Assembly: GCF_900090145.1 (NCBI RefSeq)
Contig: NZ_FMHI01000011.1
Coordinates: 156,599-220,598, forward strand
Length of the DNA: 64,000 bases
Source: Streptomyces sp. WMMB 322
GTDB lineage: Bacteria; Actinomycetota; Actinomycetes; Streptomycetales; Streptomycetaceae
Direction of reading: 5' to 3'
Part shown: in pieces, positions 1 through 10,527 of the stretch
How positions within the stretch are numbered: the first letter of the stretch is position 1
Layout of the letters: each line of letters starts with the position of its first letter
Made by a program: the position numbers and the translations under genes
The notes under the pieces: model-generated
The model's database searches: none
What the model saw: the letters and a program-made list of their open reading frames with translations, nothing else
Told to the model about the DNA's origin: nothing

Positions 1-595
1 TGGGACCGTCCGGCTCGAAGCTCTCGGAGGCCCCGTAGGCGTCCTCGTAGGCGAGCCAGCCCTCTCCCGGGCTCCCGCCGCCGCCCACGGCGATGCGGGT
101 GTACCCGCCCTCCACGGTCTCGAACTTGGCCGTGTCCTGGGCCCGTACGACGACGTGGCGGGCCTCACCGCGCTCGATGCGGTCGGCGAGGTCGGCGGGG
201 CCCAGCAGCGGCGTGGCCGGGATGACGACCGCGCGCAGCTTCATGCAGGCCAGCAGCGTCTCCCACAGCTCGACCTGGTTGCCGAGCATCACGATGACGC
301 GGTCGCCGGGCCCGACGCCCTGAGCGCGCAGCCAGTTGGCGGCCTGCGCCGACCGTGCGCGCATCCGGGCGAAGGAGTAGCGGGCGGCGCTGCCGTCCTC
401 CTCGACGATGTGCAGCGCGGTGCGGTCGTTGTCCTCGGCGACCGAATCGAACCAGTCCAGCGCCCAGTTGAAGTGCTCGGGGCGGGGCCAGGAGAAGGCC
501 GCGCGCGCCGCGTCGTAGTCGGTCCGGTGCCGCAGCAGGGTGTCCCGGGCGGCGCGGAAGGCCTCGGTGGGGCTGGTGGGCTCGGTCGCCGTCAT
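1..595 (-). CDS. acyl-CoA synthetase, AMP-binding (N-terminal part; runs off the window)
   Basis: The reading frame starts at ATG 595 and stays open to the window edge, so only about the first 198 residues are present. A GAGGAG ribosome site lies about 7 bases upstream. The protein resembles the N-terminal part of medium-chain acyl-CoA synthetases of the ANL superfamily, which activate a fatty or aromatic acid to acyl-AMP and then acyl-CoA. Visible family features are FNWALDWFDSVAE, ALHIVEEDG, RVIVMLGNQVELWETLLACMKLRAVVIPATPLL and DLADRIERG. The P-loop-like motif and catalytic lysine would lie outside the window. It is divergent from the MFS gene at 787. Substrate cannot be told. Confidence 0.85.
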   Translation of the reverse strand, partial: MTATEPTSPTEAFRAARDTLLRHRTDYDAARAAFSWPRPEHFNWALDWFDSVAEDNDRTALHIVEEDGSAARYSFARMRARSAQAANWLRAQGVGPGDRVIVMLGNQVELWETLLACMKLRAVVIPATPLLGPADLADRIERGEARHVVVRAQDTAKFETVEGGYTRIAVGGGGSPGEGWLAYEDAYGASESFEPDGP

Positions 596-786
596 CGTCA
601 ACTCCTCGGATGCCGCTCACTTTGCTGCCGGTGCGACGCGGGGCCGCCGGTTCCCTCCGGGCCGGGCCCTTCGAGGGCGGCGCCGGCGGTCCGCCGCTGG
701 TCACACTGCGGATCATCCTGGGTCACCGAACGCGCGGGCACCACCCCCGAGCGGCAGTCCGTCCGTGCTCCGTGGATGCTGGAGGG

Positions 787-2223
787 ATGTCCCCCGCCAC
801 CGAGGACGCGGCGAGTGCGAGCACTCCCCGGCGCATGCTGGTGCTGGCGATCTGCTGCATGAGCCTGCTGATCGTCAGTCTCGACAACACCGCGCTGAAC
901 GTCGCGCTGCCGTCCCTCCAGCGGGACCTGAACGCCTCCGTCTCCGGTCTGCAGTGGACTCTCGACGCCTACACCCTCGTCATCGCCTCCCTGCTGATGC
1001 TCGCCGGCTCGACGGCGGACAGGGTGGGGCGGCGCCGCGTCTTCCAGACGGGGCTCGTGCTCTTCACGGTCGGCTCGCTGCTGTGCGCCCTCGCACCCGG
1101 CCTCGGCTGGCTCGTCGCGTTCCGCGCGCTCCAGGCCGTCGGCGGTTCGATGCTCAACCCGGTCGCGATGTCGATCATCACCAACACCTTCGTCGAGCCG
1201 CGGGAGCGGGCACGGGCGATCGGGGTGTGGGGCGGCGTCGTCGGCATCTCCATGGCGGCCGGGCCGCTGCTGGGCGGTGTCCTCGTCACGGCGGTGAACT
1301 GGCGTGCCATCTTCTGGCTGAACCTCCCCATCGGTCTCGCGGCGCTGCTGCTGACCGCCCTGTTCGTACCGGAGTCCCGGGCGCCGCACCCGCGCAGGCT
1401 CGACCCGGGAGGCCAGCTTCTGGTGATGGCGGCGCTCGGCACGCTGACCTTCGGCATCATCGAAGGCCGCAACGCCGGCTGGACCTCCCCGCTGATCCTC
1501 GGCTGCTTCCTCGCCGGCGCGTGCGCCGCGGCGGCCCTGCCGCTGTACGAACGGCACCGCACCGAACCGCTCGTCGAATTCCGCTTCTTCCGCAGCGTCC
1601 CGTTCTCCGGCGCCACGCTCACCGCGGTCACGTCGTTCGCCGCGCTGACGGGATTCCTCTTCCTCAGCACCCTGCATCTGCAGAACGACCGCGGCCTCTC
1701 GCCGTTCGAGGCCGGTCTGCATCTGCTGCCGATGGCCCTGATGACGGCCGTCTTCGCGCCGCTCTCCGGGCACCTGGTGGCCGTACGCGGCGCACGGCTG
1801 CCGCTGCTGTTCGCCGGTGTGTTCATGACGGCGAGCGGTCTGCTGTTCGCGCTCTTCGACGCCGAGCGGACCGACGGGCTGCTGTTCACCGCGTACGTCG
1901 TCTTCGGCATCGGCTTCGGCCTGGTCAACGCACCCATCACCAACGCCGCGGTCTCCGGGATGCCGCTCTCGCGCGCCGGAGTGGCCGCGAGCATCGCCTC
2001 CACGAGCCGTCAGATCGGCTCTGCGCTGGGCGTCGCCGTCATCGGCGCGGCCCTCGCGGCCGGTTCGGATGTGACGGCGTGGTGGATCTTCACCGGATGC
2101 GGCGCGGTCGTACTGCTGCTGGCCTTCCTCACCACCGGGCCCCGGGCCCGGGCCAGCGCGGAACGCGTCGCCTCCTGCCTCCCCCCGGAACCGGCGGACA
2201 CCTCGAAGACGTCGTCCGGCTGA
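787..2223 (+). CDS. MFS transporter, DHA2 (EmrB/QacA-like) drug exporter
   Basis: A 478-residue integral membrane protein of the 14-helix proton-driven exporter type. The N-terminal helix carries the typical LDNTALNVALPSLQRDL motif, followed by the helix 2-3 loop GSTADRVGRRR and GLQWTLDAYTL. Hydrophobic helices run to about residue 455. ATG 787 is chosen because the sequence upstream of it codes for a proline/arginine-rich stretch unlike an exporter; GGAGGG abuts this ATG, so the exact start is uncertain. It is divergent from the acyl-CoA synthetase gene, and no regulator gene lies next to it. Substrate unknown; multidrug or antibiotic export is the family role. Confidence 0.85.
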   Translation: MSPATEDAASASTPRRMLVLAICCMSLLIVSLDNTALNVALPSLQRDLNASVSGLQWTLDAYTLVIASLLMLAGSTADRVGRRRVFQTGLVLFTVGSLLCALAPGLGWLVAFRALQAVGGSMLNPVAMSIITNTFVEPRERARAIGVWGGVVGISMAAGPLLGGVLVTAVNWRAIFWLNLPIGLAALLLTALFVPESRAPHPRRLDPGGQLLVMAALGTLTFGIIEGRNAGWTSPLILGCFLAGACAAAALPLYERHRTEPLVEFRFFRSVPFSGATLTAVTSFAALTGFLFLSTLHLQNDRGLSPFEAGLHLLPMALMTAVFAPLSGHLVAVRGARLPLLFAGVFMTASGLLFALFDAERTDGLLFTAYVVFGIGFGLVNAPITNAAVSGMPLSRAGVAASIASTSRQIGSALGVAVIGAALAAGSDVTAWWIFTGCGAVVLLLAFLTTGPRARASAERVASCLPPEPADTSKTSSG

Positions 2224-2437
2224 CGGGCGTGGGCCGCCGGCGTCCGCCCCGGACCCGCCGGTGCCGGAATTCACCTCCCCGACAGGGCCTGACGCAGGCA
2301 AAAGCGGTGAAAGGCGCCCGCCTCGCCGCACATGCGGGTGGAGAACTTTGACGGTTGCGCCACAGGACCGGCAGGTCTCGTAGGGAAGTGCGCGGACGAA
2401 GAAAAGATCGCAAGGACGTGCACCCCGCTGCGCGTGC

Positions 2438-2451
2438 GATGGTGCACCATC
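2438..2451. promoter_or_regulatory. perfect 14-bp palindrome upstream of the EEP gene
   Basis: GATGGTGCACCATC is a perfect 14-base palindrome 60 bases before the proposed GTG 2512. A site of this size and symmetry suits a dimeric repressor. No regulator gene lies beside it, so the binding protein is unknown. The rest of 2224-2511 shows nothing else clear. Confidence 0.4.
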
Positions 2452-2511
2452 AAGAACGTGTTGACGGGGGACCGGAACCATCGCATCAAGCGGGACGGAA
2501 GCCGCGGCACG

Positions 2512-3546
2512 GTGACGGAGCATCAGCTCCGCAGCACCGCGCGGCCCGTCCGTGCCCGCCATGAGCGGGTACGGCGCGAACAGCGGCCGCGGCGGACGCG
2601 CCGCCGCCCCATGGCCTGGTTCGCCTGCCTCGTCCTGGCGCTGCTGAGCGTGCCGCTCGCCTTCCGCGGAACGAACGACGACGGGCCGACGCCCATCGCC
2701 CAATTCCTCGCCTTCCTCCCCTGGTTCCTCGTACCGGGATGGCTGGCGCTGCTGTACACGGTGCTGGCACGCCGGGTCCTGCTCGCGGCCTGGGCGCTCG
2801 CCGTGCTCGCCGCCACCGTCGGATACACCCTGCCCCAGGGGCCGGAGGCGCCGGCCGATGCATCCGAACGCACCGGGAAGGCACGCTTCCGCGTGCTGAC
2901 CGCCAATGTGCGCTACGGCGAGGCGACGCGCGCGCTCGTGCGGACGCTGCGCCGCGAGCGCCCGCACCTCGTCGCCGTCCAGGAGTGCGACACCCGGTGC
3001 GTCGAAGCGCTGCGCAGCGCGCGGATGTACGAGAACTACCCCTACCGGAACATCGTCGAGAGCGGCGGCGCGAACGGCTCGGCCCTGCTGAGCACGTTCC
3101 CCTTGGCGAAGGAGTCCTCCCTGCCGGGGCGGATGGCCATGCCGAACGCCGTCGCCGACATCTCCGGCACGAGCGTGAACATCCAGGTCGCCCATCCGAT
3201 GCCGCCGAATCCGGAATCGCTGGACACCTGGCGCAAGGAGCTCAGGACGCTGCGCTCGTACGGTGCGTCGCGGGGCCGGACACCGACGATCGTCGCGGGC
3301 GACTTCAACTCCTCCCAGGACCACGCCGCCTTCCGCTCCCTGCTGCGGACCGGACTGAACGACGCCGCCCGCCTCACCGGCCAGTCCCGCACACCGACGT
3401 GGCCCAACGACACTCCTCTGCGTTTCATGGGCGCACAGCTCGACCACGTCCTGGTCAGCGACCCCCTGACGGCCGTCGACGCCCGGTTCCTCGAACTCGA
3501 CGGCTCCGACCATCTGGCCGTGCTGGCGGACCTCAACCTGCTCTGA
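2512..3546 (+). CDS. membrane-anchored endonuclease/exonuclease/phosphatase family protein (VanJ-like)
   Basis: About 344 residues from GTG 2512; ATG 2611 is a possible shorter start. Residues 1-34 are Arg-rich and cytoplasmic, three hydrophobic helices follow at about 37-53, 63-82 and 88-105, and a C-terminal EEP domain starts near 125. EEP metal and catalytic residues are visible: N132, E158, H228, D264 and N266 in VAGDFNSS, D311-H312, and the terminal S332-D333-H334. This layout matches VanJ-type proteins of streptomycetes, which place a phosphatase-like domain on the outer membrane face and have been linked to teicoplanin resistance. A lipid phosphatase role in cell wall recycling is inference. 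Monocistronic by spacing. Confidence 0.75.
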   Translation: MTEHQLRSTARPVRARHERVRREQRPRRTRRRPMAWFACLVLALLSVPLAFRGTNDDGPTPIAQFLAFLPWFLVPGWLALLYTVLARRVLLAAWALAVLAATVGYTLPQGPEAPADASERTGKARFRVLTANVRYGEATRALVRTLRRERPHLVAVQECDTRCVEALRSARMYENYPYRNIVESGGANGSALLSTFPLAKESSLPGRMAMPNAVADISGTSVNIQVAHPMPPNPESLDTWRKELRTLRSYGASRGRTPTIVAGDFNSSQDHAAFRSLLRTGLNDAARLTGQSRTPTWPNDTPLRFMGAQLDHVLVSDPLTAVDARFLELDGSDHLAVLADLNLL

Positions 3547-3675
3547 GCGCCGCGCGCCGGGGCAGTCGCCGAGCACGGCCGGCCGACGGGCCCCGGGCCG
3601 GCCCCGCGCACACAGGCTGACGTCCTCGAGACCGCGCACCCACAGACCGTCCCGGCACTCGCACCGGGCAGTTAA

Positions 3676-3739
3676 TCAAATTTGACTAATTGCCTCGCGG
3701 GAGAGAGACTCCGAAACCGAGTAGTCAAATTGGACCAAT
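3676..3739 (+). promoter_or_regulatory. AT-rich 15-bp direct repeat, 49-bp period, ahead of the SnoaL-like gene
   Basis: TCAAATTTGACTAAT (3676-3690) and TCAAATTGGACCAAT (3725-3739) differ at two positions and start 49 bases apart, near five helical turns. The first copy contains the perfect palindrome TCAAATTTGA. They stand out in surrounding very GC-rich DNA. The second copy lies 14 bases before GTG 3754, so a protein bound there would block translation or transcription start. Likely twin operators of an unknown regulator. Confidence 0.5.
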
Positions 3740-3753
3740 ATCGAGGAGGGTTC

Positions 3754-4197
3754 GTGCCGGACACCACTTCCAGCACAGCAACCGAGCAGGACCACCGGGA
3801 CCTGGAGGCATGGTTCGCGCGTTACGACGCCCACGCCGCGAAGGCCGACGTCGAGGCCATGGCGTCGATGGCGCTGTTCCCGCTGAACCTCGTCACGGAC
3901 GGCGCAGACCCCGGGTCCGGCGTGGCCAGGCAGTGGAGCCGCGAGGAGTTCGTACGCACGATGTCCGCGGTCATGGGTGAGGGCGGCGGCGAGGAGGTCC
4001 ACTTCGACTCCCGGCGCTCACCGCACTTCCTGTCGCGGAGCCTCGCCGTGGTGTTCACCGAGTCGACGATGACGGCGGGTTCACAGACCCAGTCGATGAA
4101 CTACGCGGACATCCTCGTCAAACGGGACGGCGAATGGTACTTCCAGACCATGATCCAGGGCGGCTGGGCGGCAGCGCTCACCGGTGGGGAGGCCTGA
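3754..4197 (+). CDS. SnoaL-like / NTF2-fold protein
   Basis: A 147-residue soluble protein starting at GTG 3754, with AGGAGGG at 3744-3750 as a good ribosome site. The pattern HRDLEAWFARYDAHAAKADVEAMASMALFPLNLVTD, then WSREEFVRTM, then NYADILVKRDGEWYFQTMIQGGW is that of the NTF2-like fold (SnoaL/DUF4440 type), with a cone-shaped pocket. Members act as small cyclases, isomerases or ligand-binding proteins, and no catalytic residue can be assigned here. It stands alone between a + gene and a convergent XdhC gene. The AT-rich direct repeat upstream suggests that it is specifically regulated. Confidence 0.7.
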   Translation: MPDTTSSTATEQDHRDLEAWFARYDAHAAKADVEAMASMALFPLNLVTDGADPGSGVARQWSREEFVRTMSAVMGEGGGEEVHFDSRRSPHFLSRSLAVVFTESTMTAGSQTQSMNYADILVKRDGEWYFQTMIQGGWAAALTGGEA

Positions 4198-4286
4198 GTT
4201 CGTCCCTTCCCGTACCGCGGGGATCCGGCCCCCGGACCGGGAATCGGCCCGCATGAGGGCTCTCACCGAAAGCCGCACAAGGCGGC

Positions 4287-5507
4287 CTACGCGACCTCCC
4301 CGAACCCCCGTCCGGTGCGTGCGGCCGTTTCCGTACGGGCGCCCGTCCCCGGCTCGCGGTGGATCGGGGTGTGCGCGCCGGTGAGCGGAACGCCGGTGCC
4401 GCCGTAACGGACCGCGACGATCTCGGCGGCGATGGACAGTGCCGTCTCCTCGGGGGTGCGGGCACCGAGGTCGAGGCCGATCGGCGAATGCAGTCGCGCC
4501 AGTTCGGCGTCGCTCACGCCCGCCTCGCGCAGCTGCTCCAGCCGCGCGAGGTGGGTGCGGCGCGAACCCATGGCGCCCACGTACGCGACGGGCAGCCGCA
4601 ACGCGCGCTCCAGCAGCGGCACATCGAACTTGGCGTCATGGGTGAGGACGCACACGACCGTGCGGGCGTCCAGTTCCTGGGAGTCGAGATAGCGGTGCGG
4701 CCACTCCACGACGACCTCGTCGGCGTCGGGGAAGCGGGCCTTTGTGGCGAACACGGGACGGGCGTCGCACACGGTGACCCGGTAGCCGAGGAAGGCCCCC
4801 GTGCGGGCCAGGGCACTCGCGAAGTCGATCGCGCCGAAGACGAGCATCCGCGGCGGCGGCGCGCTCGACTCGACCAGCAGCGTCACCGCCGGCCCGCACA
4901 GCGGGTCGCCCTCGCCCGCGGCGCCGCGTCCGCCGGCACCGGGCGGGCCCCCCTCCGTGCCGGTCTCGACGGTGGCGGTGCGGCCGGCGTTCAGCAGGGC
5001 GCGGGTCTGGGCGGCGGCGCCCTCGTCGAGCGACGCGGAGCCGCCGAGGGTGCCGGAGGCCGGGCCGCCGGCCGGCACGAACATGGCACCGCCGAGCAGT
5101 TCCTCCGGTCCCTCGACGACGCGGGTGAGTGCGACGGCACGGCCGTCCGCGGCAGCGGCGACCGCTCCCGCATACATCGCGTAGGCGTCCGTGCCCGAGC
5201 GGACGGGCGTGACGAGGATGTCGATGACGCCGCCGCAGGTCAGCCCGACGGCGAAGGCGTCCTCGTCGCTGTAGCCGAACTGCTGGACCACGCTGCGCCC
5301 GGATTCCATCGCCTCCTGGCACAGCTCGTAGACGGCGCCCTCGACGCATCCCCCGGAGACGCTGCCCACCGCCTCACCGGCTGCGTCCACGGCGAGCGCG
5401 GCTCCCGGCCGGCGGGGGGCGCTGCCGCTGACGGCGACGACGGTCGCGACGGCGAAGTCGCGCTCCTCCTCGCACCAACGGTGCAGTTCGGCGGCGATGT
5501 CCAGCAT
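4287..5507 (-). CDS. xdhC: XdhC/CoxI family molybdenum-enzyme maturation factor
   Basis: About 406 residues from ATG 5507 (MLDIAAELHRWCEEE). XdhC proteins bind molybdenum cofactor, help its sulfuration and insert it into xanthine dehydrogenase. The N-terminal XdhC/CoxI domain shows TVVAVSGSAPRRPGAALAV and the GSVSGGCVEGAVYE motif. The C-terminal Rossmann-like half shows LVFGAIDFASALARTGAFLGYRVTVCDARPVF and VCVLTHDAKFDVPLL followed by YVGAMGSRRTH. A Gly/Pro/Ala-rich linker near residues 195-215 separates the halves. It is the last gene of the purine locus on this strand, downstream of the permease and the three xanthine dehydrogenase genes. Confidence 0.9.
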   Translation of the reverse strand: MLDIAAELHRWCEEERDFAVATVVAVSGSAPRRPGAALAVDAAGEAVGSVSGGCVEGAVYELCQEAMESGRSVVQQFGYSDEDAFAVGLTCGGVIDILVTPVRSGTDAYAMYAGAVAAAADGRAVALTRVVEGPEELLGGAMFVPAGGPASGTLGGSASLDEGAAAQTRALLNAGRTATVETGTEGGPPGAGGRGAAGEGDPLCGPAVTLLVESSAPPPRMLVFGAIDFASALARTGAFLGYRVTVCDARPVFATKARFPDADEVVVEWPHRYLDSQELDARTVVCVLTHDAKFDVPLLERALRLPVAYVGAMGSRRTHLARLEQLREAGVSDAELARLHSPIGLDLGARTPEETALSIAAEIVAVRYGGTGVPLTGAHTPIHREPGTGARTETAARTGRGFGEVA

Positions 5508-5634
5508 CAACGGGCTCCTCACTCGCACTCATTCGCATGCACTGGGGTGCGGCCTGCGAGCCTACGCCCGGCGGCCCGGGCGGCCCGGCCTTCCCTGTGT
5601 CATTCATGCCTCACGACGCCGCCGCACCCCACGT

Positions 5635-7125
5635 TCACCTCACGCCGAGCCACCCCTCGAGCGGGCTGAGCGCGAAGTAGACCAGGAAGACGGCGGCCAG
5701 CCCCCACATCAACGCACCCACGTCGCGCCACCTTCCCTGGGCCGTCCTGATCACGACGTAGGAGATGCTGCCGGCGGCGATGCCCGCGGTGATGGAGTAC
5801 GTGAAGGGCATCAGCACCGTCGTCAGGAAGACCGGGACGCTGGTGGCGACGTCGTTCCAGTCGATGTGCCGTGCGTTGCTCATCATCATCGCGCCGATGA
5901 CGACGAGCGCAGCCGCGGCGACCTGCGTGGGGATGATCCGGGCCAGCGGCGTGAAGAACAGGCAGAAGGTGAAGCCGAGCCCGGTGACGACGCTGGCCAG
6001 GCCCGTGCGGGCGCCGTCGCCGACTCCGGCCGTGGACTCCACGAAGACGGTCTGCCCCGACGCACCCGTGAGTCCGCCGGCGACGCCGCCCGCACCGTCG
6101 ATGGCCAGGGCCTTGTTCAGGCCCGGCATGCGGCCCTCGTCGTCGGCGAGACCCGCCTGCTGGCCGATTCCGATGATGGTGCCGATGGCGTCGAAGAAGC
6201 CCGCGAGGACGAGCGTGAAGACGATGACGCCCACCGTCACGGCGCCGACGTCGGTGATGCCGTCGAAGGAAACCTTGCCGAACAGGCCGAAGTCCGGGGT
6301 GCTGACGATGCTTCCGGTGATCTCCGGTGCGTTCCGCCCGCCCCAGTCCTTCGCGTCCAGCCCGGCGAAGTGGTGCACGAGGCCCGCCACGACCGTGCCG
6401 CCGACGATGCCGGTGAGGATCGCTCCGGGGACGCGCCGCACCTGGAGCACGAAGACCAGCAGCACGGTGACGGCGAAGCACAGCACGGGCCAGCCGGTGA
6501 GCATGTCGCGGGTGCCCAGCTGCAGCGGTTTCGCGCCGGCGACTCCGCCGGGGCCGGGCATGCCCGTCACGAAGCCCGCCTGGACGAGGCCGATGAGGGT
6601 GACGAACAGTCCGATGCCCATGGTGATGGCGTGCTTCATCGCAAGCGGAATGGCGTCCATGATCAGCCGTCGCAGCCCGGTGACGACGAGCAGGATGATC
6701 ACCGCGCCGTAGATGACGCACATGCCGAAGGCGTTGGGCCAGGTCATCTCGGGCGCGACCTGGTAGGCGAGCACTGCGGAGACGCTGAGTCCCGCAGCCA
6801 GGGCCAGCGGCACGTTGCCGAGCACGCCCATCACCAGGGTGGTGGCCGCGGCGGCGAACGCGGTGGCCGTGGTGACCTGTCCCGCGTCGAGCGTGGCCTT
6901 CCCCGCGTCGGGCACGGAGAGGATGACCGGGTTGAGCAGGACGATGTAGGCCATCGCCATGAACGTCGTTGCGCCGCCGCGCACTTCGCGGGCGACGGTG
7001 GAGTGGCGCTCGGATATCCGGAAGTACCGGTCGAGCCGGGAGCGGCCCTGTGCCGGCTGTGGTTGCGGAGCGGCGGAGCCCGCGTCTCCCGCGGGGCCGT
7101 GGGTTGCGGTCCTGGACTGGGTCAT
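5635..7125 (-). CDS. NCS2 family purine/xanthine permease (xdh-linked)
   Basis: A 496-residue polytopic permease from ATG 7125, of the NCS2/AzgA-like group that imports purine bases by proton symport. The N-terminus reads DRYFRISERHSTVAREVRGGATTFMAMAYIVLLNP, a family hallmark. The signature FFDAIGTIIGIGQQAGL corresponds to the substrate-site helix, and GASGQTVFVESTAGVGDGARTG to the next conserved loop. The loop LAAGLSVSAVLAYQ differs from the GLGLN form of the second permease in this window. Its position between xanthine dehydrogenase and XdhC points to xanthine, hypoxanthine or urate. A 325-base leader region separates it from the xdh stop, so it probably has its own promoter. Confidence 0.88.
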   Translation of the reverse strand: MTQSRTATHGPAGDAGSAAPQPQPAQGRSRLDRYFRISERHSTVAREVRGGATTFMAMAYIVLLNPVILSVPDAGKATLDAGQVTTATAFAAAATTLVMGVLGNVPLALAAGLSVSAVLAYQVAPEMTWPNAFGMCVIYGAVIILLVVTGLRRLIMDAIPLAMKHAITMGIGLFVTLIGLVQAGFVTGMPGPGGVAGAKPLQLGTRDMLTGWPVLCFAVTVLLVFVLQVRRVPGAILTGIVGGTVVAGLVHHFAGLDAKDWGGRNAPEITGSIVSTPDFGLFGKVSFDGITDVGAVTVGVIVFTLVLAGFFDAIGTIIGIGQQAGLADDEGRMPGLNKALAIDGAGGVAGGLTGASGQTVFVESTAGVGDGARTGLASVVTGLGFTFCLFFTPLARIIPTQVAAAALVVIGAMMMSNARHIDWNDVATSVPVFLTTVLMPFTYSITAGIAAGSISYVVIRTAQGRWRDVGALMWGLAAVFLVYFALSPLEGWLGVR

Positions 7126-7166
7126 GGTGTGCGTTCTCCCAAGTTTCGCTGGGGCACCCCGGAGTA

Positions 7167-7190
7167 CCGTGGCACTGCGAAGTGCCATGG
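7167..7190 (-). promoter_or_regulatory. inverted repeat 41 bases upstream of the NCS2 permease
   Basis: CCGTGGCACT-GCGA-AGTGCCATGG forms 10-base arms with a single G-T pair around a four-base loop. It lies 41 bases before ATG 7125, so it could be an operator or a hairpin in the mRNA leader. A purine-responsive control site is plausible given the neighbours, but nothing in the sequence names the binding protein. Confidence 0.45.
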
Positions 7191-7295
7191 CGCTGCGGGG
7201 ATTTGGGATGCACGACCCGGGGGACGGCCCGAGACGGTACGGAAGGTGCCTGCGGCCGGTGCGGGGGTTCCGCACCGGCCCGGCGCTGGGGGCTG

Positions 7296-7444
7296 TCCGG
7301 CGGATCTTCGTGGATCAGCGAGCGGCGTCCGGCGCCGTGCATCGCAAGGCGGAGGGTCGTCCTCATACTGGGCGTATTCGGGCGATCCCGACAACGCAGC
7401 GAGGTGCGGTGCCGGGCGTCGCGAGCCCGCGAAGATCGGCCGGT
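7296..7444 (-). repeat. MITE-like dispersed repeat, copy 1 (149 bp, imperfect terminal inverted repeats)
   Basis: The ends 7296-7320 and 7420-7444 form an imperfect 25-base inverted repeat that shares the core GATCTTCG. Four inner blocks recur in the same order at 28107-28354 on the other strand: 7401-7427 (26 of 27 bases), 7376-7392, 7339-7372 and 7322-7335. No open frame codes a transposase. It sits between the xdh stop at 7451 and the permease gene and reads in their direction. Inside it, TTGTCG (7394-7389) and CAGTAT (7370-7365) are 18 bases apart and could serve as a promoter for the permease. Confidence 0.65.
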
Positions 7445-7450
7445 CAGGCC

Positions 7451-9865
<2,415 letters not shown>

Positions 9866-9867
9866 CG

Positions 9868-10527
9868 TCAGACCACCTCTCCCTGCGCGGGGCCCGTTCC
9901 GGGGCCCCGGTCGGCTCCTTCCGCGTGGTCCGTGCGCGCGGCCGCCAGTCGCACGGCGTCGAGGATCTTCTCGTAGCCCGTGCAGCGGCACAGGTTCCCC
10001 GACAGGGCCTCGCGGATGTCCGCGTCGGAGGGCCGCGCGTTGTGCTCGATCAGTTCGTCGGCGGCGACGAGCAGTCCTGGCGTGCAGAAGCCGCACTGGA
10101 CGGCGCCCGCGTCGATGAACGCCTGCTGCACGGGCGAGAGGCGCACGCCCGCCTCCGAGGGGGGCATGGCCTGCCAGCGCTGCTCGTCGGCGGCGGACGT
10201 GGGCCCGGGCACCGAGGACGGGCCGGACGATGAGGACGAGGGATCCGCCGCCGGTGCGGAGGCGGCCTCCGTGCGCATCCGTGCGTAATCGGCGAGCCCC
10301 TCGACGGTCACGACGTCCCGGCCCTCGACCTGTCCCGCGGCCACCAGGCAGGCGCACACGGACTCCCCGTCCAGCCGCACCGTGCAGGAACCGCATTCGC
10401 CCTGTTCGCAGGCGTTCTTGGAGCCGGGCAGGCCCATGCGCTCGCGCAGGACGTACAGCAGCGACTCGCCCTCCCACACGTCGTCGGCCTCGTGCCGCCG
10501 GCCGTTGACCGTGAATGTCACGCGCAT
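9868..10527 (-). CDS. xanthine dehydrogenase, 2Fe-2S subunit
   Basis: 219 residues from ATG 10527. It carries electrons from molybdenum to FAD. The plant-ferredoxin-type cluster is bound by C40, C45, C48 and C58 or C60 (ACEQGECGSC). The second cluster is bound by C145, C148, C180 and C182 (CGFCTPG and CRCTGY). Between the two lies an extra Ser/Pro/Ala-rich loop of about 40 residues (roughly 86-126), which makes the subunit longer than the usual 155-175 residues. The start overlaps the end of the FAD subunit gene by ten bases, a sign of translational coupling. Confidence 0.93.
   Translation of the reverse strand: MRVTFTVNGRRHEADDVWEGESLLYVLRERMGLPGSKNACEQGECGSCTVRLDGESVCACLVAAGQVEGRDVVTVEGLADYARMRTEAASAPAADPSSSSSGPSSVPGPTSAADEQRWQAMPPSEAGVRLSPVQQAFIDAGAVQCGFCTPGLLVAADELIEHNARPSDADIREALSGNLCRCTGYEKILDAVRLAAARTDHAEGADRGPGTGPAQGEVV

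Noticed and set aside
598..3639. Very long - strand open frame opposite the MFS and EEP genes
   Set aside because: Arg/Gly/Gln-rich product with no family features; an antisense shadow caused by high GC3 in the real + genes.
7126..7450. Small coding gene in the permease leader
   Set aside because: No frame with both a ribosome site and plausible composition; the DNA is explained by the dispersed repeat and a hairpin.
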